Notes: generated from the letters alone by a model not told the origin. DNA of 33,804 bases from Victivallales bacterium (GCA_016285345.1 JAEEQN010000034.1:1-33804), one strand, 5' to 3'. Positions 1 through 7,397 are shown, counted from the stretch's first letter. Translations and numbers: made by a program.

Positions 1-1092
1 CACGGCGTGATCGTGGACCAGACCTACGTGCCGTGGGTGAACACGCGTTCCTACAGCATGTGGGCGCCCGACTGCAACGTGAAGGACGGCAAGTACTACT
101 TCTACTTCCCGGCGAACAACCGCATCGGCCTCGCCACCGCCGACCAGCCCTACGGCCCCTTCCGCGTCGAGGAACAGCCCATCCAGGGCGCGAACGGCAT
201 CGACCCGTGCATCTTCATCGACGACGACGGCACCCCGTACCTGATCTGGTCCGGCATGGGCATGCAGATCGCCAAGCTGAAGGACAACATGAAGGAATTC
301 GACGGCGCGTCCACCAGCATCCAGCACAACACCCCGCAGAGCGGCATGAAGGAAGGCCCGTTCATGTTCAAGCGCAACGGCATCTACTACTTCACGTTCC
401 CGTGGGCGGAGAAGGAACGCGAGACGCTAGCATACTGCATGGGCAAGAGCCCGATGGGCCCGTTCGAGTACAAGGGCAAGATCATGGAGCAGTCCGAGAC
501 CGTCTGCTGGACCAACCACCACTCCGTGGTCGAGTTCCAGGGCAAATGGTACCTCTTCTACCACCACAACGACTACTCGCCCTACTTCGACAAGAACCGC
601 TCCGTCTGCATCGACGAGCTCACGTTCAATGAGGACGGCACCATCAACCTCGTGAAGCCCACCCTCCGCGGCGTCGGCGTCACCCCCGCCACCCGCGAGA
701 TCCAGATCGACCGATACTCCAGCGTCGGACCGGAAAACGTCAAGATCGACTTCGTGAACCCCGACCGCACGTTCGACGGCTGGAAGGCCATCTTCTGGAA
801 CACCACCGAATACCGTCAGCCGATCTACCTGACCTACGACCGCGTCGATTTCGGCGACAAGCCGCTGAAGTCCGTCACGCTGAAGTGCCACTCCCTCGCC
901 GGCGGCGTCATCGACCTCCGCGCTGACAATGCGCAGGGCCAGCTCCTCGCCTCCGTCACCGTCCCCGGCAAGCCCGACTGGACCGAAGTCGTCTGCCCGC
1001 TCCAGGCCACCCCGAACGGCGTCCACACGCTCTACGTGAGCATGCGCAGCGGCAACCACATCGAGATCGACTGGGTGCGCTTCAATCCGTAA
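1..1092 (+). CDS. Glycoside hydrolase family 43 protein with CBM6-like C-terminal module (5' end outside window)
   Basis: The reading frame is open from the first base, so the N-terminus, including the first catalytic Asp expected of a GH43 five-blade propeller, lies outside the window. Numbering from the GTG at position 7, the segment GIDPCIF carries the Asp (about 66) expected as the pKa-modulating residue, and KEGPFMF carries the Glu (about 116) expected as the general acid. The C-terminal ~125 residues, ending in HIEIDWVRFNP, have the look of a CBM6 beta-sandwich. The family removes arabinose or xylose from plant polysaccharides and is normally exported; the signal peptide, if any, is not visible. 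Substrate cannot be told from the sequence. A strong terminator follows, so this is the last gene of its unit. Confidence 0.85.
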   Translation, partial: HGVIVDQTYVPWVNTRSYSMWAPDCNVKDGKYYFYFPANNRIGLATADQPYGPFRVEEQPIQGANGIDPCIFIDDDGTPYLIWSGMGMQIAKLKDNMKEFDGASTSIQHNTPQSGMKEGPFMFKRNGIYYFTFPWAEKERETLAYCMGKSPMGPFEYKGKIMEQSETVCWTNHHSVVEFQGKWYLFYHHNDYSPYFDKNRSVCIDELTFNEDGTINLVKPTLRGVGVTPATREIQIDRYSSVGPENVKIDFVNPDRTFDGWKAIFWNTTEYRQPIYLTYDRVDFGDKPLKSVTLKCHSLAGGVIDLRADNAQGQLLASVTVPGKPDWTEVVCPLQATPNGVHTLYVSMRSGNHIEIDWVRFNP

Positions 1093-1123
1093 GCAATCCG
1101 GATTTTCCACTCGTAATCCATTC

Positions 1124-1158
1124 AGCCATGGCGGGCCCCGAACCCGTCATGGCTTTTT
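1124..1158 (+). terminator. Rho-independent terminator after the GH43 gene
   Basis: A 12-bp stem (AGCCATGGCGGG paired with CCCGTCATGGCT, one G-U pair) with a 7-base loop is followed directly by a run of five T. It lies 31 bases after the GH43 stop codon. Confidence 0.85.
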
Positions 1159-1248
1159 CATATCCATTGAGTGTACGTTAATAAACTCATTTTTTCGTCG
1201 CGAATTCCAGGATTATCTGAATTTTATCCGTTTTTTTCGGATTTACTC

Positions 1249-1277
1249 TTGTTTTTCTTCGTGTTTTCGGGTATAAT
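1249..1277 (+). promoter_or_regulatory. Promoter for the response regulator gene
   Basis: A perfect TATAAT -10 box (1272-1277) is preceded at 17 bp by TTGTTT (1249-1254), a poor -35. It sits between the upstream terminator and the ribosome binding site at 1296-1300, where a promoter is needed. Confidence 0.6.
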
Positions 1278-1310
1278 ATTGTGTGTATTTTACCGAAGGA
1301 ACGAAACCCG

Positions 1311-1721
1311 ATGACTGAACCGGAAGCATTGCCGAAAGGCACCGAAACCCTGCTGATCGTGGACGACCAGGAAACCGTATGGGATTTCCTGATCGAGGCG
1401 CTGCAGAACCTCGGATACTCAGTCCTCCTCGCCGAGAACGGAGAGGACGCCGTCGCCATTTACCGCGACAACCCGAGCCAGATCGACCTGGTCCTGCTCG
1501 ACATGGTCATGCCGCGTCTCGGCGGACACGGCACGTTCTATCAGATCCGCGCCATCGACCCGGACGCGAAGATCCTGCTGTCCAGCGGATTCGTGCAGGA
1601 GGGAGCCGTGCAGGACCTCCTCGACAACGGAGCTGCCGGGTTCATCGCGAAGCCCCATCGCCTGCCGAAACTCACGCGAGCCATCCGCGATGTCCTGGAC
1701 GGGAAGCCGGTCACGGTCTGA
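1311..1721 (+). CDS. Single-domain response regulator (CheY-like receiver)
   Basis: A 136-aa protein made of one receiver domain. The acidic pair is DD at 18-19, the phospho-acceptor Asp is D64 in LVLLDMVMP, the switch Ser is at 91 and the conserved Lys is K114 in FIAKPH. There is no DNA-binding or enzymatic output domain, so it should act by protein contact, as CheY or Spo0F do, or as a relay in a phosphotransfer chain. The ATG at 1311 is chosen because AAGGA stands at 1296-1300; a longer GTG start at 1281 would overlap the -10 region. No histidine kinase is in the window, so its partner is unknown. The stop codon runs directly into a short repeat tract. Confidence 0.9.
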   Translation: MTEPEALPKGTETLLIVDDQETVWDFLIEALQNLGYSVLLAENGEDAVAIYRDNPSQIDLVLLDMVMPRLGGHGTFYQIRAIDPDAKILLSSGFVQEGAVQDLLDNGAAGFIAKPHRLPKLTRAIRDVLDGKPVTV

Positions 1722-1764
1722 CACCGCAATCAATGCTGATACAGTGCTCGCTTCGCAACGGCAC
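1721..1764 (+). repeat. Degenerate copy of the intergenic two-hairpin repeat
   Basis: Starts on the last base of the response-regulator stop codon. It begins ACACCGCAA and ends GGCAC, and follows the layout of the 45-bp repeat at 1763-1807, but the first palindrome (ACCGC/GCGGT) is destroyed and the second stem is imperfect. It overlaps the next copy by two bases, giving a tandem pair. Confidence 0.5.
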
Positions 1765-1807
1765 ACCGCAAGCGGTGCTGAAGCAGTGCGCGGCTTCGCT
1801 CGCGCAC
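1763..1807 (+). repeat. 45-bp intergenic two-hairpin repeat, copy 1
   Basis: Contains a small hairpin CACCG-CAAG-CGGTG (1764-1777) and a second hairpin with stem GTGCGCG (1786-1792) and CGCGCAC (1801-1807) around an 8-base loop. The same 45-bp unit, with five substitutions, lies at 18698-18742. Two of the five changes are compensatory within the second stem, so the hairpin is conserved while its sequence changes. Possible roles are a REP-like mobile palindrome or a 3' mRNA structure; the sequence does not decide. Confidence 0.7.
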
Positions 1808-1899
1808 GAAAAACCTCCACAATTTTCCGGAAATCGACTGGAAAAAACGGAAAAATGGACTACTTTAAAATGGGTGTTAGAAAAGGAGAATCCCCGCCG

Positions 1900-2658
1900 A
1901 TGAAATTCACGAAATCGCTTCACATACTTTGTTTCACCGCCGTCTGCGCGGCTTTCCTGCTGACCGCCTGCGGACCGGAACCGACCGCCGACGAATGGAT
2001 GCGCAGATCCCTGGCTTCCGCGAAAGAGGCGAAGTGGAAACGCGCGCTCGGCCAGGCCGAAAACGCCGTGGAAAAAGCGCCCGGCGACACGCTCGCGAAC
2101 GTGCTGTACGCCATCACGCTTGAAAACAACGACCGTCCCGAGGAAGCGCTGAACGCCGCGGTCCGCGCTGGCGCCGACTCCTCCAGTTTCATCGCGCAGT
2201 ACACGCTCGGACGCCTCTACGTCCGCCAGCAGAAATACGACAGCAGCATCAAGCCGCTGACACGCGCGCTGGAGTTGCGTCCCGACGACGCGAACACGCT
2301 GATCCTGCTCGCGCGCGCCAAACTGCGCCTGAACACCGAGGACGCGCTGAACCTCACCAGACGCCTCCTCGATCTCCCGCAGTTCAAGCAGTCCCCGGTC
2401 GTCTACAACGAGCTCGGCGTCATCCTAGTCCTGAAGGGCGAGGCACGCCGCGCCGCCGCGCTGTTCAGCACCGCGCTGTCCCTCGACGCGGACAATCCGC
2501 ATCTGCACCTGAACAACGCCATCCTCCAGGACTACTACCTCGGCGACCTCATGAAGGCGCGCCAGTATTACAACTCCTTCCTGCGGCTTTCCGCCAACCG
2601 CCGTGAACTCCTCGACGAATACAAGGAAGTTCAGACGCGCCTGGAAATCATCCGCTGA
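1900..2658 (+). CDS. TPR-repeat lipoprotein
   Basis: A 252-aa protein. Residues 1-23 form a lipoprotein signal peptide (MKFTKS, a hydrophobic stretch, then LLTAC), with the lipid-bearing Cys at 24. The mature part is helical, with about five tetratricopeptide repeats between roughly 60 and 235; the clearest is the unit around YTLGRLYVRQQKYDSSIKPL. TPR lipoproteins act as scaffolds at the envelope; no enzymatic motif is visible. The ATG at 1900 is preceded by AAGGAG (1883-1888); an upstream extension of the frame would remove the signal peptide from the N-terminus. Only 9 bases separate it from dnaG, so the two are probably cotranscribed. The partner complex is unknown. Confidence 0.85.
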   Translation: MKFTKSLHILCFTAVCAAFLLTACGPEPTADEWMRRSLASAKEAKWKRALGQAENAVEKAPGDTLANVLYAITLENNDRPEEALNAAVRAGADSSSFIAQYTLGRLYVRQQKYDSSIKPLTRALELRPDDANTLILLARAKLRLNTEDALNLTRRLLDLPQFKQSPVVYNELGVILVLKGEARRAAALFSTALSLDADNPHLHLNNAILQDYYLGDLMKARQYYNSFLRLSANRRELLDEYKEVQTRLEIIR

Positions 2659-2667
2659 TCTCCGGCC

Positions 2668-4632
2668 ATGCCCCGCTATATCCCGGACGACGTACTGGAC
2701 CAGATTCGGCTGCGCGCCGACATCGTGGACGTCGTGCAGTCGTACGTCCCCACTCTGAAAAAAGCCGGTCCGTCCGCATGGAAGGCGTGCTGCCCGTTCC
2801 ACCACGAGAAGACCCCGTCGTTCACGGTCAACACGGACCGCCAGTATTTCAAGTGTTTCGGCTGCGGCAAAGGCGGCGACGTCTTCAAGTTCGTCATGGA
2901 GCTGGAGAACCTTGATTTCTCCTCGGCCGCCGAGCACCTCGCCCACAAATACGGCATCATCATCCCGGAGACGCCCTCCCCCCGGCGCGGATTCGGCGGC
3001 AGCAGGCGCGAGAGCTTCGACGGCCAGATCGAATACGGCACGCGCGAACGCCTCTGCACCCTGCACGAAAAGCTCGCGAAATTCTACCGTGAATATCTGC
3101 TCGGACACCCGGACGGCCCAGTCGCGGCGTATTTCCGCACGCGCGGCATCCCGAACGACGTCGCGGACAAGTTCTGTATCGGCGCTTCGCCGGACAGTTG
3201 GGACGCCGCGATCCAGTTCGCGCGCAAGGAGGGCTTCATCGACGACGAGCTCCGCGCGTCCGGCATCGTCTCCAGCAAGGACGAAAACCAGTCGCGCATC
3301 TACGACCGTTTCCGCAACCGCCTGATGTTCCCGATCTGGAACGAATCCGGCCGCGTCGTCGGGTTCAGCGCGCGGTCCGTCGAAGCCGATCCGCAGGGCT
3401 GGAAATACGTGAACACGCCCGACTCCCCGATCTTCCACAAGGGCCGGCTGCTCTACGCGCTGAACTTCGCGCGCACCGCCATCCCGAAGGCGGGGGCCGT
3501 GGTCCTCTGCGAAGGCCAGCTCGACGCCATCGCCATGCACCGCGCGGGCGTAACGCACGCCGTCGCGCCGCAGGGGACCGCGTTCACCCCCGACCAGGCG
3601 ACCATCCTGAAACGCTACACCTCGACCGCCGTCCTCGCCACCGACAACGACAACGCCGGGCGCGAGGCGGTCTTCAAGGACGCCGCCATCCTCCTGCCGC
3701 TCGGATTCAACGTGAAAGTCGTGCGTTACCCCGGCGCGAAAGATGCCGACGAGACGCTTTCCAAATACGGGGCGGACGCGCTCGCCGGAGCCGTCAACGA
3801 CGCAACAGATTTCTTCGAATTCGCGCTCGAACACGCCCTGTCGAACGTCGATCCCTCCACGCCCGCCGGGCGCGCCTCCGCCGCGAACGACGTGATCTAC
3901 TGGATGATCCAGCTCGAAAACGAGGTCACGCGCGAGTTCTATTTCGACTGGCTCGCGAAAAAGCTGAACGTCCCCCTGTCCTCGGTCGAAAAAGTCGCGG
4001 AACGCCGCCTCGTCGACGGCGCGCGGCATTCGGCTTCCACAGTACGGCGGCAGGCCAACGCGGTCTCGCCCCCGAAACCGAAGAATACCTCGCTCGAGAA
4101 CGCCGTGTACGAACTGCTCGTACTGATGCTTGATTCGGAGGAATACACGCAGAAGGCGGTCGACGACCTGCCCGAAAACTCGCTCGGCGATTCCGTCCCC
4201 GGCAGAGCCGCCGAAGCCCTGCTCCAGAGCGCCATGAACGGCGAGTGGAAGGATGCGCCGTCGTCCATCCTGACCACGCTCGAAATGGAGGGCGCGGACG
4301 TCTCGAAGCTCGTCGAGGCGATGGATACGGCCGCCGGACACGCCGCGGAGCGCGCCGCGATCGAAGCCGCGCGCGAAGCGGGACAGCCCGCGCCGCAGCC
4401 TTCCTGTCCCGCCGCCGATCCAGAACTCTGTAAAAAGTTCTTCCGCAACACCTACAATTCGAGCGTGCGCCTGATCCTGACCGATTATTACACGCGGAAA
4501 CGCGCCGAACTGCTCGCGCAGGTCAAAGCGCTCCCGCCGGACGCCCCGGAACGCAAAGCTCTGTTCGATGAGATCAAAGACATCTCCTCCGCCCTCCTCA
4601 AGCTCCCCGCCCGATTCAAAGTCGTGATCTGA
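2668..4632 (+). CDS. dnaG: DNA primase DnaG
   Basis: Synthesises RNA primers at the replication fork. A 654-aa protein with the standard order of domains. The N-terminal CHC2-type zinc site is C42, H45, C63 and C66 (CPFH, then FKCFGCGKGG). A TOPRIM catalytic core follows, with E282 and D286 in CEGQLDAIAMH and the acidic pair D326/D328 in ATDNDNAGREA. The C-terminal ~200 residues are helical and poorly conserved, as expected for the DnaB-helicase-binding part. No good Shine-Dalgarno precedes the ATG, so it may depend on coupling to the TPR lipoprotein gene 9 bases upstream. The usual companion rpoD is not next to it; instead an A+T-richer island begins right after the stop. Confidence 0.97.
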   Translation: MPRYIPDDVLDQIRLRADIVDVVQSYVPTLKKAGPSAWKACCPFHHEKTPSFTVNTDRQYFKCFGCGKGGDVFKFVMELENLDFSSAAEHLAHKYGIIIPETPSPRRGFGGSRRESFDGQIEYGTRERLCTLHEKLAKFYREYLLGHPDGPVAAYFRTRGIPNDVADKFCIGASPDSWDAAIQFARKEGFIDDELRASGIVSSKDENQSRIYDRFRNRLMFPIWNESGRVVGFSARSVEADPQGWKYVNTPDSPIFHKGRLLYALNFARTAIPKAGAVVLCEGQLDAIAMHRAGVTHAVAPQGTAFTPDQATILKRYTSTAVLATDNDNAGREAVFKDAAILLPLGFNVKVVRYPGAKDADETLSKYGADALAGAVNDATDFFEFALEHALSNVDPSTPAGRASAANDVIYWMIQLENEVTREFYFDWLAKKLNVPLSSVEKVAERRLVDGARHSASTVRRQANAVSPPKPKNTSLENAVYELLVLMLDSEEYTQKAVDDLPENSLGDSVPGRAAEALLQSAMNGEWKDAPSSILTTLEMEGADVSKLVEAMDTAAGHAAERAAIEAAREAGQPAPQPSCPAADPELCKKFFRNTYNSSVRLILTDYYTRKRAELLAQVKALPPDAPERKALFDEIKDISSALLKLPARFKVVI

Positions 4633-4862
4633 CCTCTTTCATTACCGGAATCTTTTTTGTTTCCATCGAATATTTGTACGCCTTTTTGTCAAAACAGAGG
4701 CTCTTTTTCCGAAGATTTTATAAAATACTCCTGTCCTTTTTTCGCATTTATGGTATAATATATGGAGGCATATCGTTTTTTGGAATAATGGGACCGGAGG
4801 CGGAAAAAGCCAGGGAATCGCAAGGAAACAAATCAGAAACAAAAAAAGGAGGGGGTGTCCGC

Positions 4863-4883
4863 ATGACGCCGGCGAACGCATAA
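4863..4883 (+). other. Possible six-codon leader ORF with strong Shine-Dalgarno
   Basis: ATG at 4863 encodes MTPANA and stops at 4881-4883. AAGGAGG at 4846-4852 is the best ribosome binding site in the region and lies at correct spacing. The same frame is open further upstream (ATG at 4788, 31 codons), but with poorer spacing to its SD. A tiny ORF ending right before a 13-bp hairpin recalls a regulatory leader, but no amino-acid bias supports classical attenuation. It may be chance. Confidence 0.2.
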
Positions 4884-4920
4884 AAAAACGCACAAGACCT
4901 GCTGCAACAGGTTTTGTGCG
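4882..4920 (-). terminator. Minus-strand Rho-independent terminator
   Basis: Positions 4889-4901 pair with 4908-4920 (13 bp, one G-U pair, 6-base loop). On the minus strand the hairpin is followed by seven T (plus-strand A run 4882-4888). On the plus strand no T run follows, so termination is directional. Confidence 0.65.
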
Positions 4921-4960
4921 CAGTCAGCAGGAAACGTGATATATCCTGGAGACGGGAAAG
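4882..4960 (-). ncRNA. Candidate minus-strand small RNA (~79 nt)
   Basis: Bounded by a minus-strand promoter (TTGAAA, 17 bp, TATATT; 4995-4967) with expected start near 4960, and by a minus-strand Rho-independent terminator ending in seven U at 4882. Within the predicted transcript CCTGCTG can pair with CAGCAGG. That pairing would compete with the base of the terminator stem, so two alternative folds are possible. No plausible gene follows on the minus strand, so a free small RNA is more likely than a leader. Function is unknown; it could be an antisense regulator of the plus-strand leader it overlaps. Confidence 0.4.
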
Positions 4961-4979
4961 TCCCATAATATATCACGTT
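4933..4979. repeat. 12-bp perfect inverted repeat around a small inner hairpin
   Basis: AACGTGATATAT (4933-4944) is matched by ATATATCACGTT (4968-4979). The 23-base centre holds a second small palindrome GGGA-AAG-TCCC (4954-4964). Perfect arms overlapping a -10 box suggest either an operator for a dimeric repressor or a structured RNA. Confidence 0.6.
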
Positions 4980-4995
4980 GTCGAGATCATTTCAA
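4967..4995 (-). promoter_or_regulatory. Minus-strand promoter for the candidate small RNA
   Basis: Read on the minus strand: TTGAAA (4995-4990), exactly 17 bp, TATATT (4972-4967). The same pair of boxes recurs in front of several genes in this window. The -10 box lies inside the right arm of a 12-bp perfect inverted repeat, which could be an operator. Confidence 0.55.
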
Positions 4996-5043
4996 GAAGG
5001 AACTTGAAAAAGTTTCTGAATTCCAGCAACAACATGGTAGAAT

Positions 5044-5697
5044 ATGGGATTGAAACATCGTTACGACGTGTTCGATGCGGATCTTCTGCATGGAGCCGAG
5101 TTTACAGGAAACTACGAATTCCCCGTCATCGGGGGAAACCATTACAGGCCGGGACGGGCTATACCGTTCGACCGGCTGAAACGGGACAATAAGGAGAAAG
5201 ACTTATGGGTACACTTTTATGTGCATGATTACCGGGCCATGCCCGTCCTGAAGACACCGGGAAAATACCTCCCGGCGCTGAGGAACTGCGCGGGGGTCAT
5301 CGGGCTGGACAACAGCGTCTACCGCGATCTGCCGCTGGCGGAACAGATTCACAGCATCTACCTGAACAGGCTTTTCGACCGCCATTTGCAGCGAAACGGC
5401 ATCCCCGTGATCCCGAATCTGTCCTGGGGCGACCACCGGTCCTTCGACTTCTGTTTCGACGGCATCGACCCCCGTACGACCGTGGCGGTCTCCTCCTACG
5501 GCTGCGTCAGGAGAAAGGTCGACCTCCTGTATTTTCTGGACGGATTCGACCGGATGCTGAAGCGCCTCAGCCCGGACGCCGTGGTCTTTCACGGGACTGT
5601 GCCGGAGGATGTCAGGTACATGACGGAAAGACGCGGCGTCCTCCTGATCCCCCTGAAAAGCCGTCTGGATACGGTGTTCGCGCGGGAGGTGTCCTGA
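5044..5697 (+). CDS. DUF4417 family protein
   Basis: A 217-aa soluble protein with no signal peptide or membrane segment. It matches what I recall of DUF4417: an N-terminal GAEFTGNYEFPVI segment, WVHFYVHDYRAM (about 56-67), RNCAGVIGLDNSVYRDLPL, GIPVIPNLSWGD, FCFDGIDPRTTVAVSSYGC and a final block ending in VFHGTVPEDV. The family is found in phages, mobile elements and near small toxin-like genes; its biochemical role is not known to me. No good Shine-Dalgarno is seen before the ATG at 5044, which is kept because the family homology starts almost at once after it. Its stop overlaps the start of the toxin-like gene (TGATG), so the two are translationally coupled. Confidence 0.8.
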   Translation: MGLKHRYDVFDADLLHGAEFTGNYEFPVIGGNHYRPGRAIPFDRLKRDNKEKDLWVHFYVHDYRAMPVLKTPGKYLPALRNCAGVIGLDNSVYRDLPLAEQIHSIYLNRLFDRHLQRNGIPVIPNLSWGDHRSFDFCFDGIDPRTTVAVSSYGCVRRKVDLLYFLDGFDRMLKRLSPDAVVFHGTVPEDVRYMTERRGVLLIPLKSRLDTVFAREVS

Positions 5698-6098
5698 TGG
5701 GAAAAGGCTCGCACGGACATTTTCAGGGCACGGCGGGAAGTTCCTCCGCCAAGCATACGCTCAATGACAACCTTCCGCAACTCACGAAAAAGTATCCGCT
5801 TTCCAAAGCCGGATACTTTGGCCCCAGGGGAAGCGGAAAGAACTATGTGAGGGTTATGAAATGCAAGGACCCGCTTGGAACGGCAAAGGATTTTTACAAG
5901 CTCGCGACAAAAAAACATGAAACAGAAACACAAATTCCAGGAGGCAAAGTCGCTACAATGCGCGATGGATCTTCTATTACTTTTCGTCCGGTTTCCTCCT
6001 CTCCAGACAGGTCTCCGGCAGTCGATATAAACATATCATCCCCGGGACGGGTAAACAGACAGAAAATTCACTTCATAAAGGACACGAATCATGATTAA
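5697..6098 (+). CDS. Free-standing polymorphic-toxin C-terminal domain (probable nuclease-type toxin)
   Basis: A 133-aa protein. Residues 1-18 (GKGSHGHFQGTAGSSS) resemble the linker that precedes toxin tips in polymorphic toxins of gut bacteria. The rest, with GYFGPRG (39-45), DPLGTAKDFYKLA (58-70), DGSSITFRPVSSS (90-102) and SPAVDINI...QKIHFIK (106-128), resembles C-terminal toxin domains. From memory these are of the kind assigned to the Barnase/EndoU/colicin/RelE-like (BECR) RNase fold. Family and activity are not proven. There is no secretion domain or signal peptide, so delivery would need fusion, recombination or another route. Its start overlaps the DUF4417 stop by one base and its last eight bases overlap the first immunity-like gene, giving a three-gene coupled unit. 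Confidence 0.6.
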   Translation: MGKGSHGHFQGTAGSSSAKHTLNDNLPQLTKKYPLSKAGYFGPRGSGKNYVRVMKCKDPLGTAKDFYKLATKKHETETQIPGGKVATMRDGSSITFRPVSSSPDRSPAVDINISSPGRVNRQKIHFIKDTNHD

Positions 6099-6654
6099 AT
6101 CGAACAACATCATTTCGCGTGACATGCTGGATATTCTCCGAGCCTGCAAAGGGCAAAAAATGGAGGATATTCTATTTGCAAAACTTGGCGACAAATCATC
6201 CTTCGAGATTATTATTTTGAGATTTCATGCTTGCGACATTGAATTATGGAGTCTGGAACAGCCGTATAAAGAAGGCGGACTTTCCGACCTTGCAAAGATC
6301 ATTATCAAGGATAATCCTGCGAAAGATAGTCCATGCCCTGTGGGAAAAAACGGCGAGAACGGGGAATTCCTTCCCGGGGAGTTTACCAGGAAACCAATTG
6401 GCAAAGTTGTATCCGGTATCACCGTTCACAATGAACTCGTTCAATGGACCTATGAGGATGAAAGTTTTCTTCTGGCAAACACGTATGCGATCGTCATTGC
6501 GCTCGGGACACGGTATCTGCATCTCGTAAAGAATCCGTTTTGGTCGGAGATTTGGGAAATTTCGTTCAGTCAGTCGCCTGTCCCGGAAGCCCCGGAATGG
6601 GATGAAAGTGAAGGAGACAAATACGAGATTACCCATTCCGTCATTGAACTGTAG
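6091..6654 (+). CDS. Immunity-like protein, paralog 1
   Basis: A 187-aa acidic soluble protein, the first of three tandem paralogs. I do not recognise a named family. Conserved blocks are MIKSNN...DMLDILR at the start, WSLEQPYKEG (51-60), HNELVQWTYEDESFLLANTYAIVI (about 112-135) and NPFWSEIWEISFSQSPVPEAPEWDESEGD near the end. A variable stretch lies at about 73-105. Its ATG overlaps the 3' end of the toxin-like gene by eight bases, and its Shine-Dalgarno (AAAGGA) lies inside the toxin codons. A small soluble protein directly after a toxin domain, multiplied in tandem, is the usual pattern of an immunity gene. The first third is close to paralog 2 and the last third to paralog 3, so it is mosaic. 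Confidence 0.6.
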   Translation: MIKSNNIISRDMLDILRACKGQKMEDILFAKLGDKSSFEIIILRFHACDIELWSLEQPYKEGGLSDLAKIIIKDNPAKDSPCPVGKNGENGEFLPGEFTRKPIGKVVSGITVHNELVQWTYEDESFLLANTYAIVIALGTRYLHLVKNPFWSEIWEISFSQSPVPEAPEWDESEGDKYEITHSVIEL

Positions 6655-6668
6655 AATATGAACCTGTC

Positions 6669-6699
6669 GGCTCCGGGAGACGGAAATCCTCCCGGAGTC
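6669..6699 (+). repeat. GC-rich hairpin after immunity-like gene 1
   Basis: CTCCGGGAG (6671-6679) pairs with CTCCCGGAG (6689-6697), extended by a G-U and a G-C pair at the base. No T run follows, so it should not terminate efficiently. The same hairpin follows gene 2, and a relative of it with a T run follows gene 3. Confidence 0.6.
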
Positions 6700-6732
6700 A
6701 CTCCATCACCCAAGACCAGAGTCCGGGACGGG
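6689..6732 (+). repeat. 44-bp identical spacer repeat, copy 1
   Basis: Identical to 7354-7397. It runs from the second arm of the intergenic hairpin into the toxin-tail remnant. It marks the junction of a duplicated cassette. Confidence 0.75.
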
Positions 6733-6779
6733 TTAACAGACAAAAAATCCACTTCATAAAGGACACGAATCATGATTAA
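6720..6779 (+). pseudogene. Remnant of a toxin gene 3' end (20 codons) before immunity-like gene 2
   Basis: In frame it encodes SPGRVNRQKIHFIKDTNHD and stop, the same 19 residues as the intact toxin-like gene at 6039-6098. The DNA differs at six positions, all silent. Upstream of it there is no toxin body, only the spacer hairpin. It also supplies the Shine-Dalgarno for the next gene and keeps the same eight-base overlap with its ATG (6772). Confidence 0.75.
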
Positions 6780-7323
6780 GTCGAACAACACCATATCCCG
6801 TGACATGTTGGATATCCTCCGAGACTGCAAAGGGCAGGAAATGGAGGATATTCTATTTGCAAAACTTGGCGACAAATCATCCTTCGAGATTATTGTATTG
6901 AGATTTCATGATTGCGACATTGAGTTATGGAATCTGGAACAGCCGGACAAAGAGGGAGGAGTATCCGACCTTGCAAAGATCATCGTCAAACAGAATTACA
7001 ACAAGGATTGTAGTTTTCCTTACGAAGAACGTGATATAAATGGTATCGTTCGCCAAAAGGACCTTGACATATTACATGTCAACAGGAAAGTAGTTGGCAT
7101 CACCGTTTACAATGAACTCATTCAATGGACCTATGAGGATAAAAGATTTCTCCTGGCAAACACGTATGCGATCGTCATTTCGCTGGGGAAACGTTTTCTG
7201 CACCTCACAAAAATGTCCGAGTGGTCGGAAATATGGGATGTGTCATTCCATCGGACAGCTGTTCCGAAAAAGCCGATTTGGGATGAAAGCGAAAAAGTGT
7301 CTTATTCTTCAATTGAACTATAA
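6772..7323 (+). CDS. Immunity-like protein, paralog 2
   Basis: A 183-aa paralog of the genes on both sides. Its first ~70 residues are nearly identical to paralog 1, including a long DNA stretch without change around codons 22-38. The variable centre (about 73-105, with KQNYNKDCSFPYEERD) is quite different, and the C-terminal third diverges (MSEWSEIWDVSFHRTAVPKKP). The 3' end is shorter and ends in SSIEL. Translation should start from AAAGGA within the toxin-tail remnant. It is presumably an orphan immunity gene protecting against a toxin variant no longer encoded here. Confidence 0.6.
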   Translation: MIKSNNTISRDMLDILRDCKGQEMEDILFAKLGDKSSFEIIVLRFHDCDIELWNLEQPDKEGGVSDLAKIIVKQNYNKDCSFPYEERDINGIVRQKDLDILHVNRKVVGITVYNELIQWTYEDKRFLLANTYAIVISLGKRFLHLTKMSEWSEIWDVSFHRTAVPKKPIWDESEKVSYSSIEL

Positions 7324-7339
7324 AAAAATAACCTTTCAG

Positions 7340-7362
7340 CTCCGGGAGTTTTTCTCCCGGAG
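7340..7362 (+). repeat. GC-rich hairpin after immunity-like gene 2
   Basis: CTCCGGGAG (7340-7348), a T5 loop and CTCCCGGAG (7354-7362). Same stem as the hairpin at 6671-6697 with a different loop; again no T run after it. Confidence 0.6.
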
Positions 7363-7397
7363 TCACTCCATCACCCAAGACCAGAGTCCGGGACGGG
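7354..7397 (+). repeat. 44-bp identical spacer repeat, copy 2
   Basis: Identical to 6689-6732; links the hairpin to the second toxin-tail remnant. Confidence 0.75.

Larger units (their letters stand above)
4633..5043. other. Structured intergenic region at the left edge of the island
   Basis: 411 bases with no convincing protein gene. On the plus strand a TATAAT box stands at 4754-4759 without a good -35. Next comes a strong Shine-Dalgarno (AAGGAGG, 4846-4852) before a six-codon ORF (4863-4883). On the minus strand there is a promoter at 4967-4995 and a terminator at 4882-4920. A 12-bp inverted repeat lies at 4933-4944/4968-4979. Base composition shifts here from the GC-rich chromosome to the A+T-richer island. 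Confidence 0.6.

Noticed and set aside
2425-4341. Minus-strand 638-codon ORF antisense to dnaG
   Set aside because: Shadow ORF; dnaG motifs are intact on the plus strand.
4748-4966. Minus-strand 72-codon ORF starting right at the -10 box of the candidate small RNA promoter
   Set aside because: It would need a leaderless start and read-through of a strong terminator; no ribosome binding site and no recognisable sequence.
4842-4982. Resemblance of the structured region to tmRNA (short tag-like ORF) or RNase P RNA (GGGAAAGTCCC)
   Set aside because: No tRNA-like acceptor/T-arm and no Ala-Ala-ending tag for tmRNA; the conserved RNase P core elements are absent. Size is too small for either.
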